The notes beneath the pieces were generated by a model. It searched no databases. It saw nothing but the letters and a program-made list of their open reading frames with translations, and was not told the origin of the DNA. This document shows, in pieces, positions 53,223 through 63,872 of a stretch of 64,000 nt of DNA. Location: IMG/VR virus record IMGVR_UViG_3300034101_004588, positions 146,957-210,956 of that record; one strand, given 5' to 3'. Position 1 is the first letter of the stretch. Each line of letters begins with the position of its first letter. This DNA comes from a virus. The translations under genes were made by a program, and so were the position numbers.

Positions 53223-54095
53223 ATGGCTGGATTAAAATTATCGCAAATGACACCTGTAAGTGATATACAGGATGGAGACAGAATATTATTATCTCGCAAA
53301 ATAAACAACCTATGGCGTAGTTTTGTTTTGCCTGGAAGAATTCTAAGCAAATTAGAAACTGGTGGTGTAAACAGAGGAAACGGAACTCCAATATTCATGG
53401 ATAAATCTGGAGAAAATTTAAGATTTAGAACCTTTAAAAGCAGAAACGTTAATTTAGCAATAACTAATGATACAGATGAAATCTTTCTGGAAGCGAAGGT
53501 CAACGGAGCTAATAAAGGTACGGGTAATGATGGCGAACCTATTTTTGCTGGTAAAAATAGTCAAACAGGTACTTTAGAATTTAAAAGAATAAACACCGGT
53601 CGTAATTTAAGAATAGATGATAATCAAAATAGAGTATTGATATCGGTTCCACAAAATTTTTATTTTTTCCGACCAGCAAGACCTGCAAACCCGAACGTAC
53701 ATCCGGTTTTATATCGCAACTCCTGGTCAATGGATAATTTTAGAAACAGAGATTTTAGTACTGGTTGGTTGAGAATACCTGTTCAGGGAGCACCTGATAA
53801 TTGTGATTTGGCTTTAATAAGATGGAAAGTTAATTCAAATCCAGGTGGCAATAGTCAAATAAAAGCAGAAGTACGACAAAAATCTGGCGCCTCTGAATCC
53901 AATAGAATATCTATAGACAGTGTAGGTGGCGCAGGCCCTGCATTTGAAGGTGAGGAAATAATAACTACCGTAGTACAATTTGAACCAAGACAAAATTATT
54001 TTGAAATTAAAATAGATGCAACTGTAGGTGGAACGGCAAGAGTAGGAAATACTTTTTTAACTACTAGAGTTGTTTTGGAAGGCTTTTATTGTTAA
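53223..54095 (+). CDS. tail/baseplate fibre-type protein, 290 aa
   Basis: Starts MAGLKLSQMTPVSDIQDGDR, then repeats of NGTPIFMDKSGENLRFRTF and GEPIFAGKNSQTGTLEFKRI, and a C-terminal beta-sandwich-like domain. CCTAAATA (53203-53210) lies 12 nt upstream. Typical of phage appendages. Ends 5 nt before the next gene. Confidence 0.65.
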   Translation: MAGLKLSQMTPVSDIQDGDRILLSRKINNLWRSFVLPGRILSKLETGGVNRGNGTPIFMDKSGENLRFRTFKSRNVNLAITNDTDEIFLEAKVNGANKGTGNDGEPIFAGKNSQTGTLEFKRINTGRNLRIDDNQNRVLISVPQNFYFFRPARPANPNVHPVLYRNSWSMDNFRNRDFSTGWLRIPVQGAPDNCDLALIRWKVNSNPGGNSQIKAEVRQKSGASESNRISIDSVGGAGPAFEGEEIITTVVQFEPRQNYFEIKIDATVGGTARVGNTFLTTRVVLEGFYC

Positions 54096-54100
54096 AAGGA

Positions 54101-57100
54101 ATGAATGATGATATTAAACCCTATTCATACAATGAATGGCTGGCTAAGAATAGTCTTGTAGCAGAAGACGCTTATAAGGCTTATACAGGTTATTTAATAG
54201 ACTGGTATCATCAACATAAAGGTCAAGGCAAATCTTTAAAAAACGATTACATACAGCTTTTAAAAGATTTAAATTTTTTATTCAAAGACGAAGTTAAAAA
54301 TAGATTTTTAGCAGAAATTGATTTAGATAATGACGAAGAAATTATCAATGCCATACCTTATTTTGCTAGTAAAGTAAAAGAATTAATTCAAGTTTATAAT
54401 GAGAAAAGAAAAAATGTTAAGCGAGCTAAATTAAAACATAGCTTAAATTCTTCTTTTCGAGGTATAGAAACTTTATTATATGAACATATATTAAAAAGTT
54501 TTACTAAAAAAGGTCAATTAGTAGAAATACCTTTTAAAGAAATTGCAGATTTGTTGCCACAACTCAAAGATGTTAATGATAGGTTTTATATAGAGATAGA
54601 AGAAATATATGATAAATCAAACTATTTTGATGCATCTCCTGAGTTACCTGCAAATGCTTATGTAAACACAGAAGAACTTTTAAAATCTTCTGCGTATCAA
54701 AATTTTACAGACGAACAAATAAATTCTATAATACAATCAGGATTTTTAAACAGAGCCGCTAATAATCCTCTTTCTAGAATATTTGCTCAATTTATTTTTC
54801 CTGTAATAGAAGCAGAAGATGTAGAAGATCAAAGACCAATCACCTATTTAAATTCTATTAATACTATTAAAGCGAATCAAAAATATCTTGGTTCAGATTT
54901 ATATGGTTTAACAGCAATACGTTTAAGAGAAGTAGAAAAACCAGATTTAATTATATCTTTAAATGTACAACCTGGTAACAATTGGTTTTACTGGCCAAGC
55001 GGAGACAAGGTTTATTCTGAAACTATTATAGATAATATCTATTTTCCGATACCTATAAATTCTTCTAATTTAATAGACAACGGAGCCACAGCCGGAACAG
55101 GTATAAGTGATTCAGATTTAATTTTTACGGATAAAAGAGGATTCATAGAAGGTGCCTGGTTGCGTGGTCCTTATAATACAGAAATATATAAAAATGTTTC
55201 TGTTAATATAGAACCTAATAGTATAAGAGAATTTATATGGCCTTATACGGGATTTGAATTATCAGAAATTACTAATGAATGGGGAGGTCATGTTACCAAT
55301 GATAATTCTATTGGAACTTTTTATTTTTTACCAGCTCCGGAAAAAGAAAAAATATTAGAAAAATATTACACGACAAATTTACCTGCAGACTCTGCTCATC
55401 CAATATATTTAAATCAAACAGATTTTTTCAGACAAGGAAGCTTTGCAGCAGAAAATTCTTATGAATCAGATGTTATTTTAAAACAAAATAATAATCAAAA
55501 TATAAATTCTATATACAATGAAACAGTTGGAGAAACAGAAGCAGCATTTTTATATAAGTTTACCGAAACTAACCTACCTGTATTAAATGGTTTAAATACC
55601 TATTTATGGCCTTTAAAGAGAGTAGATACGGATCAAGAAAATATACCGATAAAAATAGATAATAAGTTTTGTTCACCTTTAGAATTAAGGTTTATTAATA
55701 TTAAAAAAAGTTTCAAAGGAGCTGTTGCTGGGTTAACTTTTGATACAGCCGATGTTATATTTAAAATAGATAAACAAAACGGTGTTCCCGTTGAGGCTGC
55801 TTGGTTAGCCTCACAACCAATAGGAGAATTAGATATAGTTAAAAATTCTATTAAAGTTTATAATAATAAAGCTGTTAATTGCCAACAATGTTTAGAAGGG
55901 CCTATACAAACTGGATTAAGCACTTTAATACAGCCAGGGCAATTTGTATCTTTTATATGGACTGGTGACGACACCTATTTGGACAATGTTGTTAAATTTG
56001 TAGAACATAACGATGGATGTCCTTATAAAAATATTAAAACGGATTATTATACTGATCAAGATTTTCGTAATGCCGTTCCTTTAGTTCAAAAAGAAAACAA
56101 ATGGGAAAAATGTAATTGTCGTTCTGTTTATTTTTCACCCATTGGGCATAAAGGAAATAATTTAACAGATTATGATGGTATTACAGATTTTATTTTTCAT
56201 GATCCAGAAGGTTTAGGAGATAATTTTACTTTTGATAGTTGGAAAGATTCTCGTAATTTAAAATATCGTAACAGTCCACAATTTGCTTTTTATCAATTAG
56301 ACAAACAAATTGTTTATAATAAAGACGTTATAGGTTGGGGTGTTGGAAGGTGGAAAACAGGATCATCTTCAAATAATGGAAGATTTGTATTAAGAACAGG
56401 TAGAAGATATACCTACTATCGTTCAAATTTTAAAACAGTTAATTCTGAAACTGTTCCTTATTTGGTCATAAATCATCCCTATGAATCTCAAACTGTTAAC
56501 TGTGTAACTCCTAACTGTTTTGATATGGTTATTTGTGTTGATTTGAGTGTGTCTCAAAAATATAATTTAGATGTCAGTAAAAAAATAGTAGAAGAAATAG
56601 TTAGAGCTAAACCTATTAATTCTCAAATTGCTATAGTGGCTTTTGATTTAGAAGGTTCAATACTATCTTATTTAGAACAAACCCCAGACACAGTCACATT
56701 ATTTGAACGAATGGCTACTTTAGGAAATAGAGTAGAGTTTTATCGCACCAACATATATGATGCATTAGAGTTAGCAAACACTATATTAACAACAACAATT
56801 ACTCAAGGTACAACTGTTAAAAATTTTAAACGATTATGTGCAGATTTAAATGCTACTTTAGTAGCAGCTCAAGAGACTTTAGTCTTGAATGACCCTCAAG
56901 AAGATTGTGACAAAAAAATAGTCATTATAAGTGATGGGGCTAGTAATGTGTTTACTAAAACTGGTTTAAATTATGCAGAAAGATTAAAAGGAAAAGGAAT
57001 AAAAATTCACGGTATAGATATCGGTATGTTATCAAAATATAACGATAACTTAGAAACAATGTCGTCTTCTAATTTTTATTTTAATTTAGAAAAATTTTTA

Positions 57101-58711
57101 ACTCTTAGTGACGGAGATATAGAAGACTTTTTATCTTTCTTTATAGGTTCTGTTAATGGTTGTGTACCTGAGGTGGGAAGATGGAATTTAGCTACAAGAT
57201 CAGCAGATGGAAATTGGACTGGTGAACATGAACAATCTCCCATGATTATTCGTCCTGGAGATTATATAATTTATTTGCACCGAGAAGAGATTAGTTATCT
57301 CTCGCCAGTTAATGGAACTGTAGCTTTTACTCAACCTTCAATCAACTTTACTTTAGACGCTCCTTTAGAAGGTTGGAGTTATCTTACGAATACTTTTGAT
57401 GACAATGCTTCTTACGAAGTATCTGGTGCAAGACCATATTGGGCTGAAGCTTATGTTGATCCTCTCAATGATGTACAAAGAGAAGGATATACAGTTGATG
57501 TAAATTTTGATAAAAACTCTATGTATTCTGGAGGTCATGTAAGATGGGTAGAAAATTATTTGCCGGTCACACAACCAGATATTTCTAAAATGGTCTTAAC
57601 CAATGGAAATTTTATTCAATATAAACGCAACAAAACAGAAAGTTTGCTTTTAAAACAAAGAGTTAAATTTGATAGACCAGTAGAAGGTAAGGTTTGGTGT
57701 AAATTGGAATTTACAAAACAATTTTCTAAAATAGAAAAATTATTACAAAGTAATAAATTAGAATATATTGTAGAGCCTACCTATGAAGAATCAGATTTAG
57801 ATTTAGAAGGTTTTTATGAATTTAAAAATTCTCGATACAATTATTTTGCTCGTAATGCTTTTGATTATAGTCAGGAATTATTTTTAATTAATAAATGTAG
57901 GGATAATTTTGTAGTATTTACATCCGGAAGAGTATTACAAGCAGAAATGCCTTATGCTCATTTAGATAACGTTAATTTTCCAACTGTAGCTTCAGTTCCC
58001 CTTCCTTATAATTTTGTTACTAAAACAGAAGTTGGAGAATATTTGTTACCTACTAAATTTGGAGTTTCTTATTTTAGAGGCAAGGGCCATTCTATTAGTT
58101 TAGATCCTCAAAGCTTAACTACTTTAGACGCTATGAGTGCTGAAAGATTATTTTTAGACCCAACAAATTATGGTCCTATTACTAGAGGTTTAACTAAAAC
58201 AAATAATTATTCTCCTACTAAAATTGATTATGTTGACAATAGATGGATGATAGCTCCTTACGGATCTGGAGATTATTCCGGAACTGTAATTGATACAGTA
58301 GCTAATCAAAAGTTTACTGCCTATCAAAGTAGCTATGAAGTATATGGGCAAAATGAATTTGGAGTATCAAGGCAAGTTGACAATACACAATTTTATACCG
58401 GAGGGTTTCCGCCTGTGTGGAATGATCCAATAAATTATCCGTTGACCTATAGAGGAGAAGTGAAACCTCAGGATTATTTATTGCGTCGAGATAAATTATT
58501 AGGTGATGTAGGTATTATAACATCTTGGAAGACAGATATTTATGGAAACAATTATGGTTTGTTTAAATCTCGAGAAGATCAAAACAGATTACAAACTGAA
58601 GTTCCAGAAGACATAAAGACAGACAAAGAAAACTTCCAATTAAGAGAGACTGAGTATTTAACTTATAATGTCAGAGAACAAGATGCTTTAGATTTTGAGG
58701 TAGACCTTTAA
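54101..58711 (+). CDS. giant virion protein with von Willebrand factor A domain, 1536 aa
   Basis: Start at ATG 54101, preceded by AAAAGGA. Residues about 806-980 form a vWA domain: MVICVDLSVSQKY gives the DxSxS MIDAS motif, IAIVAFDLEGS follows, and KIVIISDGAS with IHGIDIGML closes it. Flanking regions contain repeats of a beta domain with an (I/L)xPGxFVSFIW-type strand. No catalytic motifs. vWA domains bind ligands via a metal ion, so this could bind host surface proteins or organise the tail/baseplate. Lies between fibre and portal genes. Confidence 0.75.
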   Translation: MNDDIKPYSYNEWLAKNSLVAEDAYKAYTGYLIDWYHQHKGQGKSLKNDYIQLLKDLNFLFKDEVKNRFLAEIDLDNDEEIINAIPYFASKVKELIQVYNEKRKNVKRAKLKHSLNSSFRGIETLLYEHILKSFTKKGQLVEIPFKEIADLLPQLKDVNDRFYIEIEEIYDKSNYFDASPELPANAYVNTEELLKSSAYQNFTDEQINSIIQSGFLNRAANNPLSRIFAQFIFPVIEAEDVEDQRPITYLNSINTIKANQKYLGSDLYGLTAIRLREVEKPDLIISLNVQPGNNWFYWPSGDKVYSETIIDNIYFPIPINSSNLIDNGATAGTGISDSDLIFTDKRGFIEGAWLRGPYNTEIYKNVSVNIEPNSIREFIWPYTGFELSEITNEWGGHVTNDNSIGTFYFLPAPEKEKILEKYYTTNLPADSAHPIYLNQTDFFRQGSFAAENSYESDVILKQNNNQNINSIYNETVGETEAAFLYKFTETNLPVLNGLNTYLWPLKRVDTDQENIPIKIDNKFCSPLELRFINIKKSFKGAVAGLTFDTADVIFKIDKQNGVPVEAAWLASQPIGELDIVKNSIKVYNNKAVNCQQCLEGPIQTGLSTLIQPGQFVSFIWTGDDTYLDNVVKFVEHNDGCPYKNIKTDYYTDQDFRNAVPLVQKENKWEKCNCRSVYFSPIGHKGNNLTDYDGITDFIFHDPEGLGDNFTFDSWKDSRNLKYRNSPQFAFYQLDKQIVYNKDVIGWGVGRWKTGSSSNNGRFVLRTGRRYTYYRSNFKTVNSETVPYLVINHPYESQTVNCVTPNCFDMVICVDLSVSQKYNLDVSKKIVEEIVRAKPINSQIAIVAFDLEGSILSYLEQTPDTVTLFERMATLGNRVEFYRTNIYDALELANTILTTTITQGTTVKNFKRLCADLNATLVAAQETLVLNDPQEDCDKKIVIISDGASNVFTKTGLNYAERLKGKGIKIHGIDIGMLSKYNDNLETMSSSNFYFNLEKFLTLSDGDIEDFLSFFIGSVNGCVPEVGRWNLATRSADGNWTGEHEQSPMIIRPGDYIIYLHREEISYLSPVNGTVAFTQPSINFTLDAPLEGWSYLTNTFDDNASYEVSGARPYWAEAYVDPLNDVQREGYTVDVNFDKNSMYSGGHVRWVENYLPVTQPDISKMVLTNGNFIQYKRNKTESLLLKQRVKFDRPVEGKVWCKLEFTKQFSKIEKLLQSNKLEYIVEPTYEESDLDLEGFYEFKNSRYNYFARNAFDYSQELFLINKCRDNFVVFTSGRVLQAEMPYAHLDNVNFPTVASVPLPYNFVTKTEVGEYLLPTKFGVSYFRGKGHSISLDPQSLTTLDAMSAERLFLDPTNYGPITRGLTKTNNYSPTKIDYVDNRWMIAPYGSGDYSGTVIDTVANQKFTAYQSSYEVYGQNEFGVSRQVDNTQFYTGGFPPVWNDPINYPLTYRGEVKPQDYLLRRDKLLGDVGIITSWKTDIYGNNYGLFKSREDQNRLQTEVPEDIKTDKENFQLRETEYLTYNVREQDALDFEVDL

Positions 58712-58742
58712 GAAAAAAAATATAAAATACTAAATATATTCC

Positions 58743-60653
58743 ATGGCAACAGACATTTTCCCAACTAGTAATATGCAACCCGATCAAGGTAGAGGGTTTA
58801 TCAACTCTATATTATCTCGTTTGCCTTATGTTAAAAATACAGTAGAAACTGGAACCAACAATCCTCGTTATGAATTGTTTGATCGCTTGAGCAAAAGACA
58901 AGAATATAGAGTATTACAGCAATCTGTTATTACTGGACCATTTTTAACACAAAATAATGATATCTATAACCCAAATACATTTGCTTCAGATCAAGGTTAT
59001 CATCGCTATATTTATGCTAATATAGATAGCGATAAAATTAGAAGATTAGCTGAGTATCGACGTATAGCAGCATTTGCAGAGGTTAGTGATTGTTTGGATG
59101 AAATATGTGATGAATTTATTAGTAAAGATGATGAAGGCAAAATAATTAAATTGTCTTTTAACGGTTTTGAAAAATTAAATCCAGAAGAAAGAAAAGAAAT
59201 AGAAAAAGAATTTTATAAATTTATTAACATTTTTGATTTGCCGGACAAGGGATGGGGATATTGTCGCCAAATGCTCACAGAAGGGGAAATATTTTTTGAA
59301 AATGTTGTTTCAGAAAGAAAAGAAGATTTGGGAGTTATAGGTGTTCTAAATGTACCAGGAGAACTTATTAATCCAATATATGATAACGTGCAAAACAATG
59401 TTATACAAAATTTTGTTTTTCAAAAACCTATCAATCTTTTACAACAACAAAACCAACAACCACAGACTCAAAAAGACGGTCAATATCCTAATATACCGTC
59501 AACACCTAATCCAATTAATAATAATTTAACCCCTAATAACGTTTTACAACATCAAGTTGTAACATTACAAGGCAATCAGGTAACCTATATTAATTCTGGT
59601 TTATGGAACGAAGACATGACTATTCGTATTCCGTTTATTGAAAATTGTCGTCGAGCTTATAAGCAATTGTCTTTATTAGAAGATGCTATTGTCATTTATC
59701 GTTTAGTTAGAGCTCCCGAAAGATTAAAATTTGTTATTGATGTCGGTAATATGCCTCCAGCCAAAGCAGAAGCTTATATTCGTCAATTGATGCAAAAATA
59801 TTGGACAAAAAAGACTTATGACACTCAAAGTGGTGGAGCCGCTGGAAACATTTATGATCCACAGTCTATGTTAGATTCTTTTTGGTTCGCTAAAAGAGCC
59901 GGAGAACAAGGATCTAATGTTGAAGTGTTACAAGGAGGACAAAATTTAGGACAATTAGATGATTTAAATTATTTTGTTCTTAAATTATATAAGAGCTTAA
60001 AAGTACCTACTACTCGTTTAAATCCTAATGAATCCTTTAAAGATGGTTCAGAAATATTAAGAGAAGAACTAAGATTTGCTAAATTTATTATTAGATTACA
60101 AAATCAATTTGCTCAAGGATTGAAAAATTCTTTTGTTACACATCTTAAATTAAGAGGTTGGTGGAAACAATATAAATTACACGAATCTTATTTTGATTTA
60201 TCTTTTAATCCTCCATCTAATTTCTTTGCAATAAGACAACAAAATCTTTTTGAATTAAAGTATAAAAACTTTAATGATATGAGCGGTAATGATGGTATAT
60301 CTAATACGTTTGCTCAGCGACATTATTTGGGACTGAATGATGCTAAGATCAGTGAGAACATGGAATGGAAACGCAAAGATGCAGCTTTAAATTGGGAATT
60401 ACAACAAATACAATCACTAGGACCTAATTGGAGAGAACAATTAGAGGTTGCCGAAACTGCCATGAAAGCTGGTGGATTAGGAGCAGGTAAAGAATCACCT
60501 ATTGGAGGTGGAGGATCTAGTAGTCCCACAGAAATACCAGAATTTGGAGGAGGGGAAACACCTCCAGCAGAAGAAGCTCCAGCTGCTCTAGAGACAACAC
60601 CAGAAACAGAAACAAGTCCCGCTCTAGAAGCAACTCCAGAAACACCGGTTTAA
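58743..60653 (+). CDS. portal vertex protein (T4 gp20-like), 636 aa
   Basis: Ring at the head vertex through which DNA is packaged. Family signatures: EICDEFISKDDEGKIIKLSF, the stem/crown part with RAPERLKFVIDVGNMPPAKA, SMLDSFWFAKRAG and VPTTRLNPNESF. Length suits gp20 plus a Pro/Glu/Thr-rich C-terminal tail (about residues 580-636). An unusual Gln/Asn-rich insertion lies at about 226-270. ACTAAATA ends 6 nt before the ATG. This identifies the phage as a T4-type myovirus. Confidence 0.92.
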   Translation: MATDIFPTSNMQPDQGRGFINSILSRLPYVKNTVETGTNNPRYELFDRLSKRQEYRVLQQSVITGPFLTQNNDIYNPNTFASDQGYHRYIYANIDSDKIRRLAEYRRIAAFAEVSDCLDEICDEFISKDDEGKIIKLSFNGFEKLNPEERKEIEKEFYKFINIFDLPDKGWGYCRQMLTEGEIFFENVVSERKEDLGVIGVLNVPGELINPIYDNVQNNVIQNFVFQKPINLLQQQNQQPQTQKDGQYPNIPSTPNPINNNLTPNNVLQHQVVTLQGNQVTYINSGLWNEDMTIRIPFIENCRRAYKQLSLLEDAIVIYRLVRAPERLKFVIDVGNMPPAKAEAYIRQLMQKYWTKKTYDTQSGGAAGNIYDPQSMLDSFWFAKRAGEQGSNVEVLQGGQNLGQLDDLNYFVLKLYKSLKVPTTRLNPNESFKDGSEILREELRFAKFIIRLQNQFAQGLKNSFVTHLKLRGWWKQYKLHESYFDLSFNPPSNFFAIRQQNLFELKYKNFNDMSGNDGISNTFAQRHYLGLNDAKISENMEWKRKDAALNWELQQIQSLGPNWREQLEVAETAMKAGGLGAGKESPIGGGGSSSPTEIPEFGGGETPPAEEAPAALETTPETETSPALEATPETPV

Positions 60654-60669
60654 AACATAAGTAAATCAT

Positions 60670-61008
60670 ATGACCTATGATATACCGGATCATCGCCAAG
60701 GAGATACTTGGGATGGAATAAATTCAATTTGTATACAAGTAAATGGGATACCTGCGAATCTTACAGGCGCATCAATTAAAGCTGATTTTCGTCGTTCTAT
60801 AGATTCTCCAGTAGTCTTATCTTTTTCGTCAACAAATGGAAGTATAATTGTTACAGACGCATCAGGTGGGATTATACAATTTCCTCCTAGATTAATAAAA
60901 ATTCCTCCTGGAAAATATTTTTATGATTTACAAGTAACGTATCCGACCGGAGTTGTTAAAACATATTTTTCCGGAACTTGGATTATTATATCTGATTTCA
61001 CAAAATAA
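60670..61008 (+). CDS. BppU_N-like baseplate domain protein, 112 aa
   Basis: MTYDIPDHRQGDTWDGINSI with NGIPANLTGASIKADFR and GTWIIISDFTK matches the N-terminal domain of phage baseplate upper proteins and small beta-sandwich virion proteins. Follows the portal gene by 16 nt. Confidence 0.65.
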   Translation: MTYDIPDHRQGDTWDGINSICIQVNGIPANLTGASIKADFRRSIDSPVVLSFSSTNGSIIVTDASGGIIQFPPRLIKIPPGKYFYDLQVTYPTGVVKTYFSGTWIIISDFTK

Positions 61009-61011
61009 CCA

Positions 61012-61656
61012 ATGTCTAATTGTTTTTTTAATTATATATCTGCTACAGATCTTGTTACCTATTCAATTAACATAGGAGATAATATTAATAGTGCTTTTAT
61101 AGTTTCTCATAATTTAGGCACAAAAGATGTGTCTGTAACTGTTAGAGACACTCAAACTAATCTTTTAGCTTATCCTGCTATTGAAATAATAACATTAAGC
61201 TCAATACAATTATCATTTAATTTTGTCCCAGTTTTAACTGCTTATGATGTAACAATATTTGCTGCAGCTTCTACTTTAAGAGTAGAACCGTTTTCAGATA
61301 GAGTAGTTATAAATATTAATGAACAACCGGCACAAAGCATTAGTATTAATGTTAGTGGAGGAGGGGATAATGTAGTTATAAATGCCGCAGATATTGTGGC
61401 TCAATGGGGGTCTATTACAGGTATTTTATCAACTCAAACCGATCTTTGGTCAGTTTTGTCTGCAAAAGCCTTGCAACAAGATTTAAATGTTCTACAAACT
61501 TTGATACAATCATTTAGCAGTATTTGGGGTCAGGATATACAAACTTTAAGTTATACTCCTTCTTCTGTACAAATATCTATATCCAATGGTAATACCATTA
61601 CCATGAATAATTTAGCTACTAAACCTTTAGCTCTTGCCTATGCAATAGCTTTATAA
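61012..61656 (+). CDS. fibre protein, 214 aa
   Basis: MSNCFFNYISATDLVTYSIN, then VSHNLGTKDVSVTVRDTQTN, a motif of phage tail-fibre domains, followed by a coiled-coil-like segment and beta repeats. Starts 3 nt after the previous stop. Likely fibre. Confidence 0.65.
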   Translation: MSNCFFNYISATDLVTYSINIGDNINSAFIVSHNLGTKDVSVTVRDTQTNLLAYPAIEIITLSSIQLSFNFVPVLTAYDVTIFAAASTLRVEPFSDRVVININEQPAQSISINVSGGGDNVVINAADIVAQWGSITGILSTQTDLWSVLSAKALQQDLNVLQTLIQSFSSIWGQDIQTLSYTPSSVQISISNGNTITMNNLATKPLALAYAIAL

Positions 61657-61659
61657 ATA
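61652..61659 (+). promoter_or_regulatory. T4-like late promoter octamer TATAAATA
   Basis: Perfect octamer over the stop codon of 61012-61656 and 11 nt before the GTG start of the next fibre gene. Confidence 0.5.
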
Positions 61660-61670
61660 AATATTATAAC

Positions 61671-62840
61671 GTGAAGACTCTTGTAACAAATTATACATTT
61701 TCAGCTACAGCAAAACAAATTACATTTGTAGATTATTTATCTTTAAAGCTTGATCAGATTCTTCTTATAACTAATGTTACAAACAATATTATAATATACA
61801 ATTTTGCAGACCCTACAGCAGGTGGCACTCTTGTAGGAAATGTTCTTACTTTATTGTATAACACTACCACAATGTCAGATAGTGATAGGTTACAAATTTT
61901 TATAGATGATTATGCCGTACCTGCTACCGAAGCTTCTCTAACCGCAGTACAAGTTAAAATAGATAATACTAATACTTTACTAAACGTTTTAACAGCTAAA
62001 CAAGACACTTTTAACTTTGATATATCTTCGGTTAATGTAAATACAAATGAACTTGAAGGTTTAACTAGAACTATTAATGTTAGTATTACAGCAACAAACA
62101 CTAGATTAGATGTTTTGACTGCTGTTGATTATGCTACTAGAGCAAATCAAAATTCTCAAATTACATTATTAAACTCTTTAACTGCTAGTACTGATGAATT
62201 AGAGGGCTTAACTAGAACCGTTAATGCAAGCGTAACAGCAACAAATAACAACTTAGTAACTTTTAATAGACAGCTTACAGGTCAAGTTTTAGCTTTTAAT
62301 AATCAATTATCAGGTCAGGTACAAACTTTAAACACCCAGTTAACTGGACAACTCTTAACAATAAATCAAAATGTAAGTTCTACTAATCCTAGACTTTCAA
62401 GTATAGATACAAAGCTAACAACACTTATAAATCAAACTGATCAAATTGAAGGCTATGTAGATCTAGTTGAAACAAAATTAGATACTGTTATTGATAATAC
62501 ATCTTACAAGGTATATCAGCAAAGCTTTCCTAACAATTATAGAACATCACAAGGCCCGGTTTCAGGTATTGATATACAAGGCTTTGAAATATGGTCAGTG
62601 GAAGGTACATCGTTCGCTGGTTATGATCAATATCTGCAGATAGTTGAAAATGGTGTCCCACAATTTGTATTGTTTTCACAATTAATAAAACCTGGTGAAA
62701 ATTTTAAATTTAATTTTAGACAAAATGGACCCGGTCAAATTTTTATAGGGGGTTCTGGAGGTTCAGTGAGAAATAGTCTTACTCCGTTCTCTCATACCCC
62801 TGGTAATAATGATTTGTATTTGCTAGTGAGAGGAACATAA
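61671..62840 (+). CDS. coiled-coil tail fibre, 389 aa
   Basis: GTG start at 61671, supported by the octamer just before it. N-terminal attachment-like domain; residues about 115-290 are coiled coil with repeats ELEGLTRTxNxSxTATN (twice) and QLTGQVLxxNxQLSGQV (three near-copies). C-terminal beta domain (FIGGSGGSVRNSLT). Trimeric fibre most likely. Confidence 0.72.
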   Translation: MKTLVTNYTFSATAKQITFVDYLSLKLDQILLITNVTNNIIIYNFADPTAGGTLVGNVLTLLYNTTTMSDSDRLQIFIDDYAVPATEASLTAVQVKIDNTNTLLNVLTAKQDTFNFDISSVNVNTNELEGLTRTINVSITATNTRLDVLTAVDYATRANQNSQITLLNSLTASTDELEGLTRTVNASVTATNNNLVTFNRQLTGQVLAFNNQLSGQVQTLNTQLTGQLLTINQNVSSTNPRLSSIDTKLTTLINQTDQIEGYVDLVETKLDTVIDNTSYKVYQQSFPNNYRTSQGPVSGIDIQGFEIWSVEGTSFAGYDQYLQIVENGVPQFVLFSQLIKPGENFKFNFRQNGPGQIFIGGSGGSVRNSLTPFSHTPGNNDLYLLVRGT

Positions 62841-62859
62841 TTGTAATAAATAACTAAAA

Positions 62860-63414
62860 ATGGAAGAAATAGAAAAAGATTATAATTTAGTAACCGAGAC
62901 ATATGATGATTGGGACCGTCTCATTTATAAGAATTATTATAGAGGTGTCGTTCCTAGCAGAAAAGGTATTACATCACCTAATAACAAAAAACCTAAAAAA
63001 TTATTATATCAAGATGTCTATGTGTACGAGGGTAAGAAAAGAATTCACTCTCATATAAAGAGAGTTTATCAGCCAATGATAGATTTTATAGGTTTAGCTA
63101 GAGGAGGATCCGAAAATACCATAATAACAGCAACAGCAAATTTTTCCTGTGGTTCAATAATTTTGGTATCTGGTTTTGTCTGGAGTGCAAATCAAGATAG
63201 TTTAGCAAATTTAATGTGTAGTCCTCCCAACTTTTTGGTTAAATCTTTTGGGGACGAACCCAATGCGTTATTTTTAAGAGGTACACAAAAATATTTAGAA
63301 AACAATACGTTAGGTCAAAAGGTACATTCTATAACTGAAGCTGGTACTGTTTATTTTAAAGCTTTTGCTCAGATTGAAACTGGGACTCTTTTTTCTAAAA
63401 CTTTAAGTGTATAA
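62860..63414 (+). CDS. virion protein, 184 aa
   Basis: N-terminal charged region (MEEIEKDYNLVTETYDDWDR) and a C-terminal beta-rich half (IITATANFSCGSIILVSGFV). AATAAATA lies 7 nt upstream. In a fibre cluster, so probably virion, but no domain recognised. Confidence 0.58.
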   Translation: MEEIEKDYNLVTETYDDWDRLIYKNYYRGVVPSRKGITSPNNKKPKKLLYQDVYVYEGKKRIHSHIKRVYQPMIDFIGLARGGSENTIITATANFSCGSIILVSGFVWSANQDSLANLMCSPPNFLVKSFGDEPNALFLRGTQKYLENNTLGQKVHSITEAGTVYFKAFAQIETGTLFSKTLSV

Positions 63415-63859
63415 GTTTAATTTACCAAACGATCTTAATAAGTTCTTTGAAGTATTAGAATACTTTGAATATAAACCAATTGTTATTGGTAGTTTTGCTG
63501 ATTATTTTTTATTAAAGCAAGATAAAAAGACTATAAAAGATTTGGATATTCTTGTAAATGATTATAATGAATTAAATTGTGATTTATCTGGATTTTTAGA
63601 TGTTAAATCTAAATTATATGAAAAGGTTCTTTTTGGTAGAGTCATTAATGATTATACTGTGGAAGTTTATAAAGACTCCACATTTGATTATAATATGAAT
63701 AGTTTTAAATTAAATGATTACGATTTTAAAATTTGTACTCCACAATACCGTTTAAATTACCTTAAAAATATACAAAATAATATTGTGGCTTATAATAAAG
63801 ATTTAAATAAAATAACAAATCTTGTTAAAGAATACACAAAAAGGTATAGTTTAGATTAA
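63407..63859 (+). CDS. nucleotidyltransferase-fold protein, 150 aa
   Basis: GTG start at 63407, overlapping the previous gene by 8 nt. Contains VIGSFADYFLLKQDKKTIKD and LDILVNDYNE: the GSxAD...DLDxxV pattern of Pol-beta-like nucleotidyltransferases (close to nucleotidyltransferase-type phage proteins). Related in fold, not closely, to 11242-12006. Substrate unknown. Confidence 0.65.
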   Translation: MYKFNLPNDLNKFFEVLEYFEYKPIVIGSFADYFLLKQDKKTIKDLDILVNDYNELNCDLSGFLDVKSKLYEKVLFGRVINDYTVEVYKDSTFDYNMNSFKLNDYDFKICTPQYRLNYLKNIQNNIVAYNKDLNKITNLVKEYTKRYSLD

Positions 63860-63872
63860 ATAAATATATAAT

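Noticed and set aside
60517-60699. Minus-strand open frame over the portal C-terminus
   Set aside because: Leu-rich mirror of the Pro/Glu/Thr-rich portal tail; no promoter.
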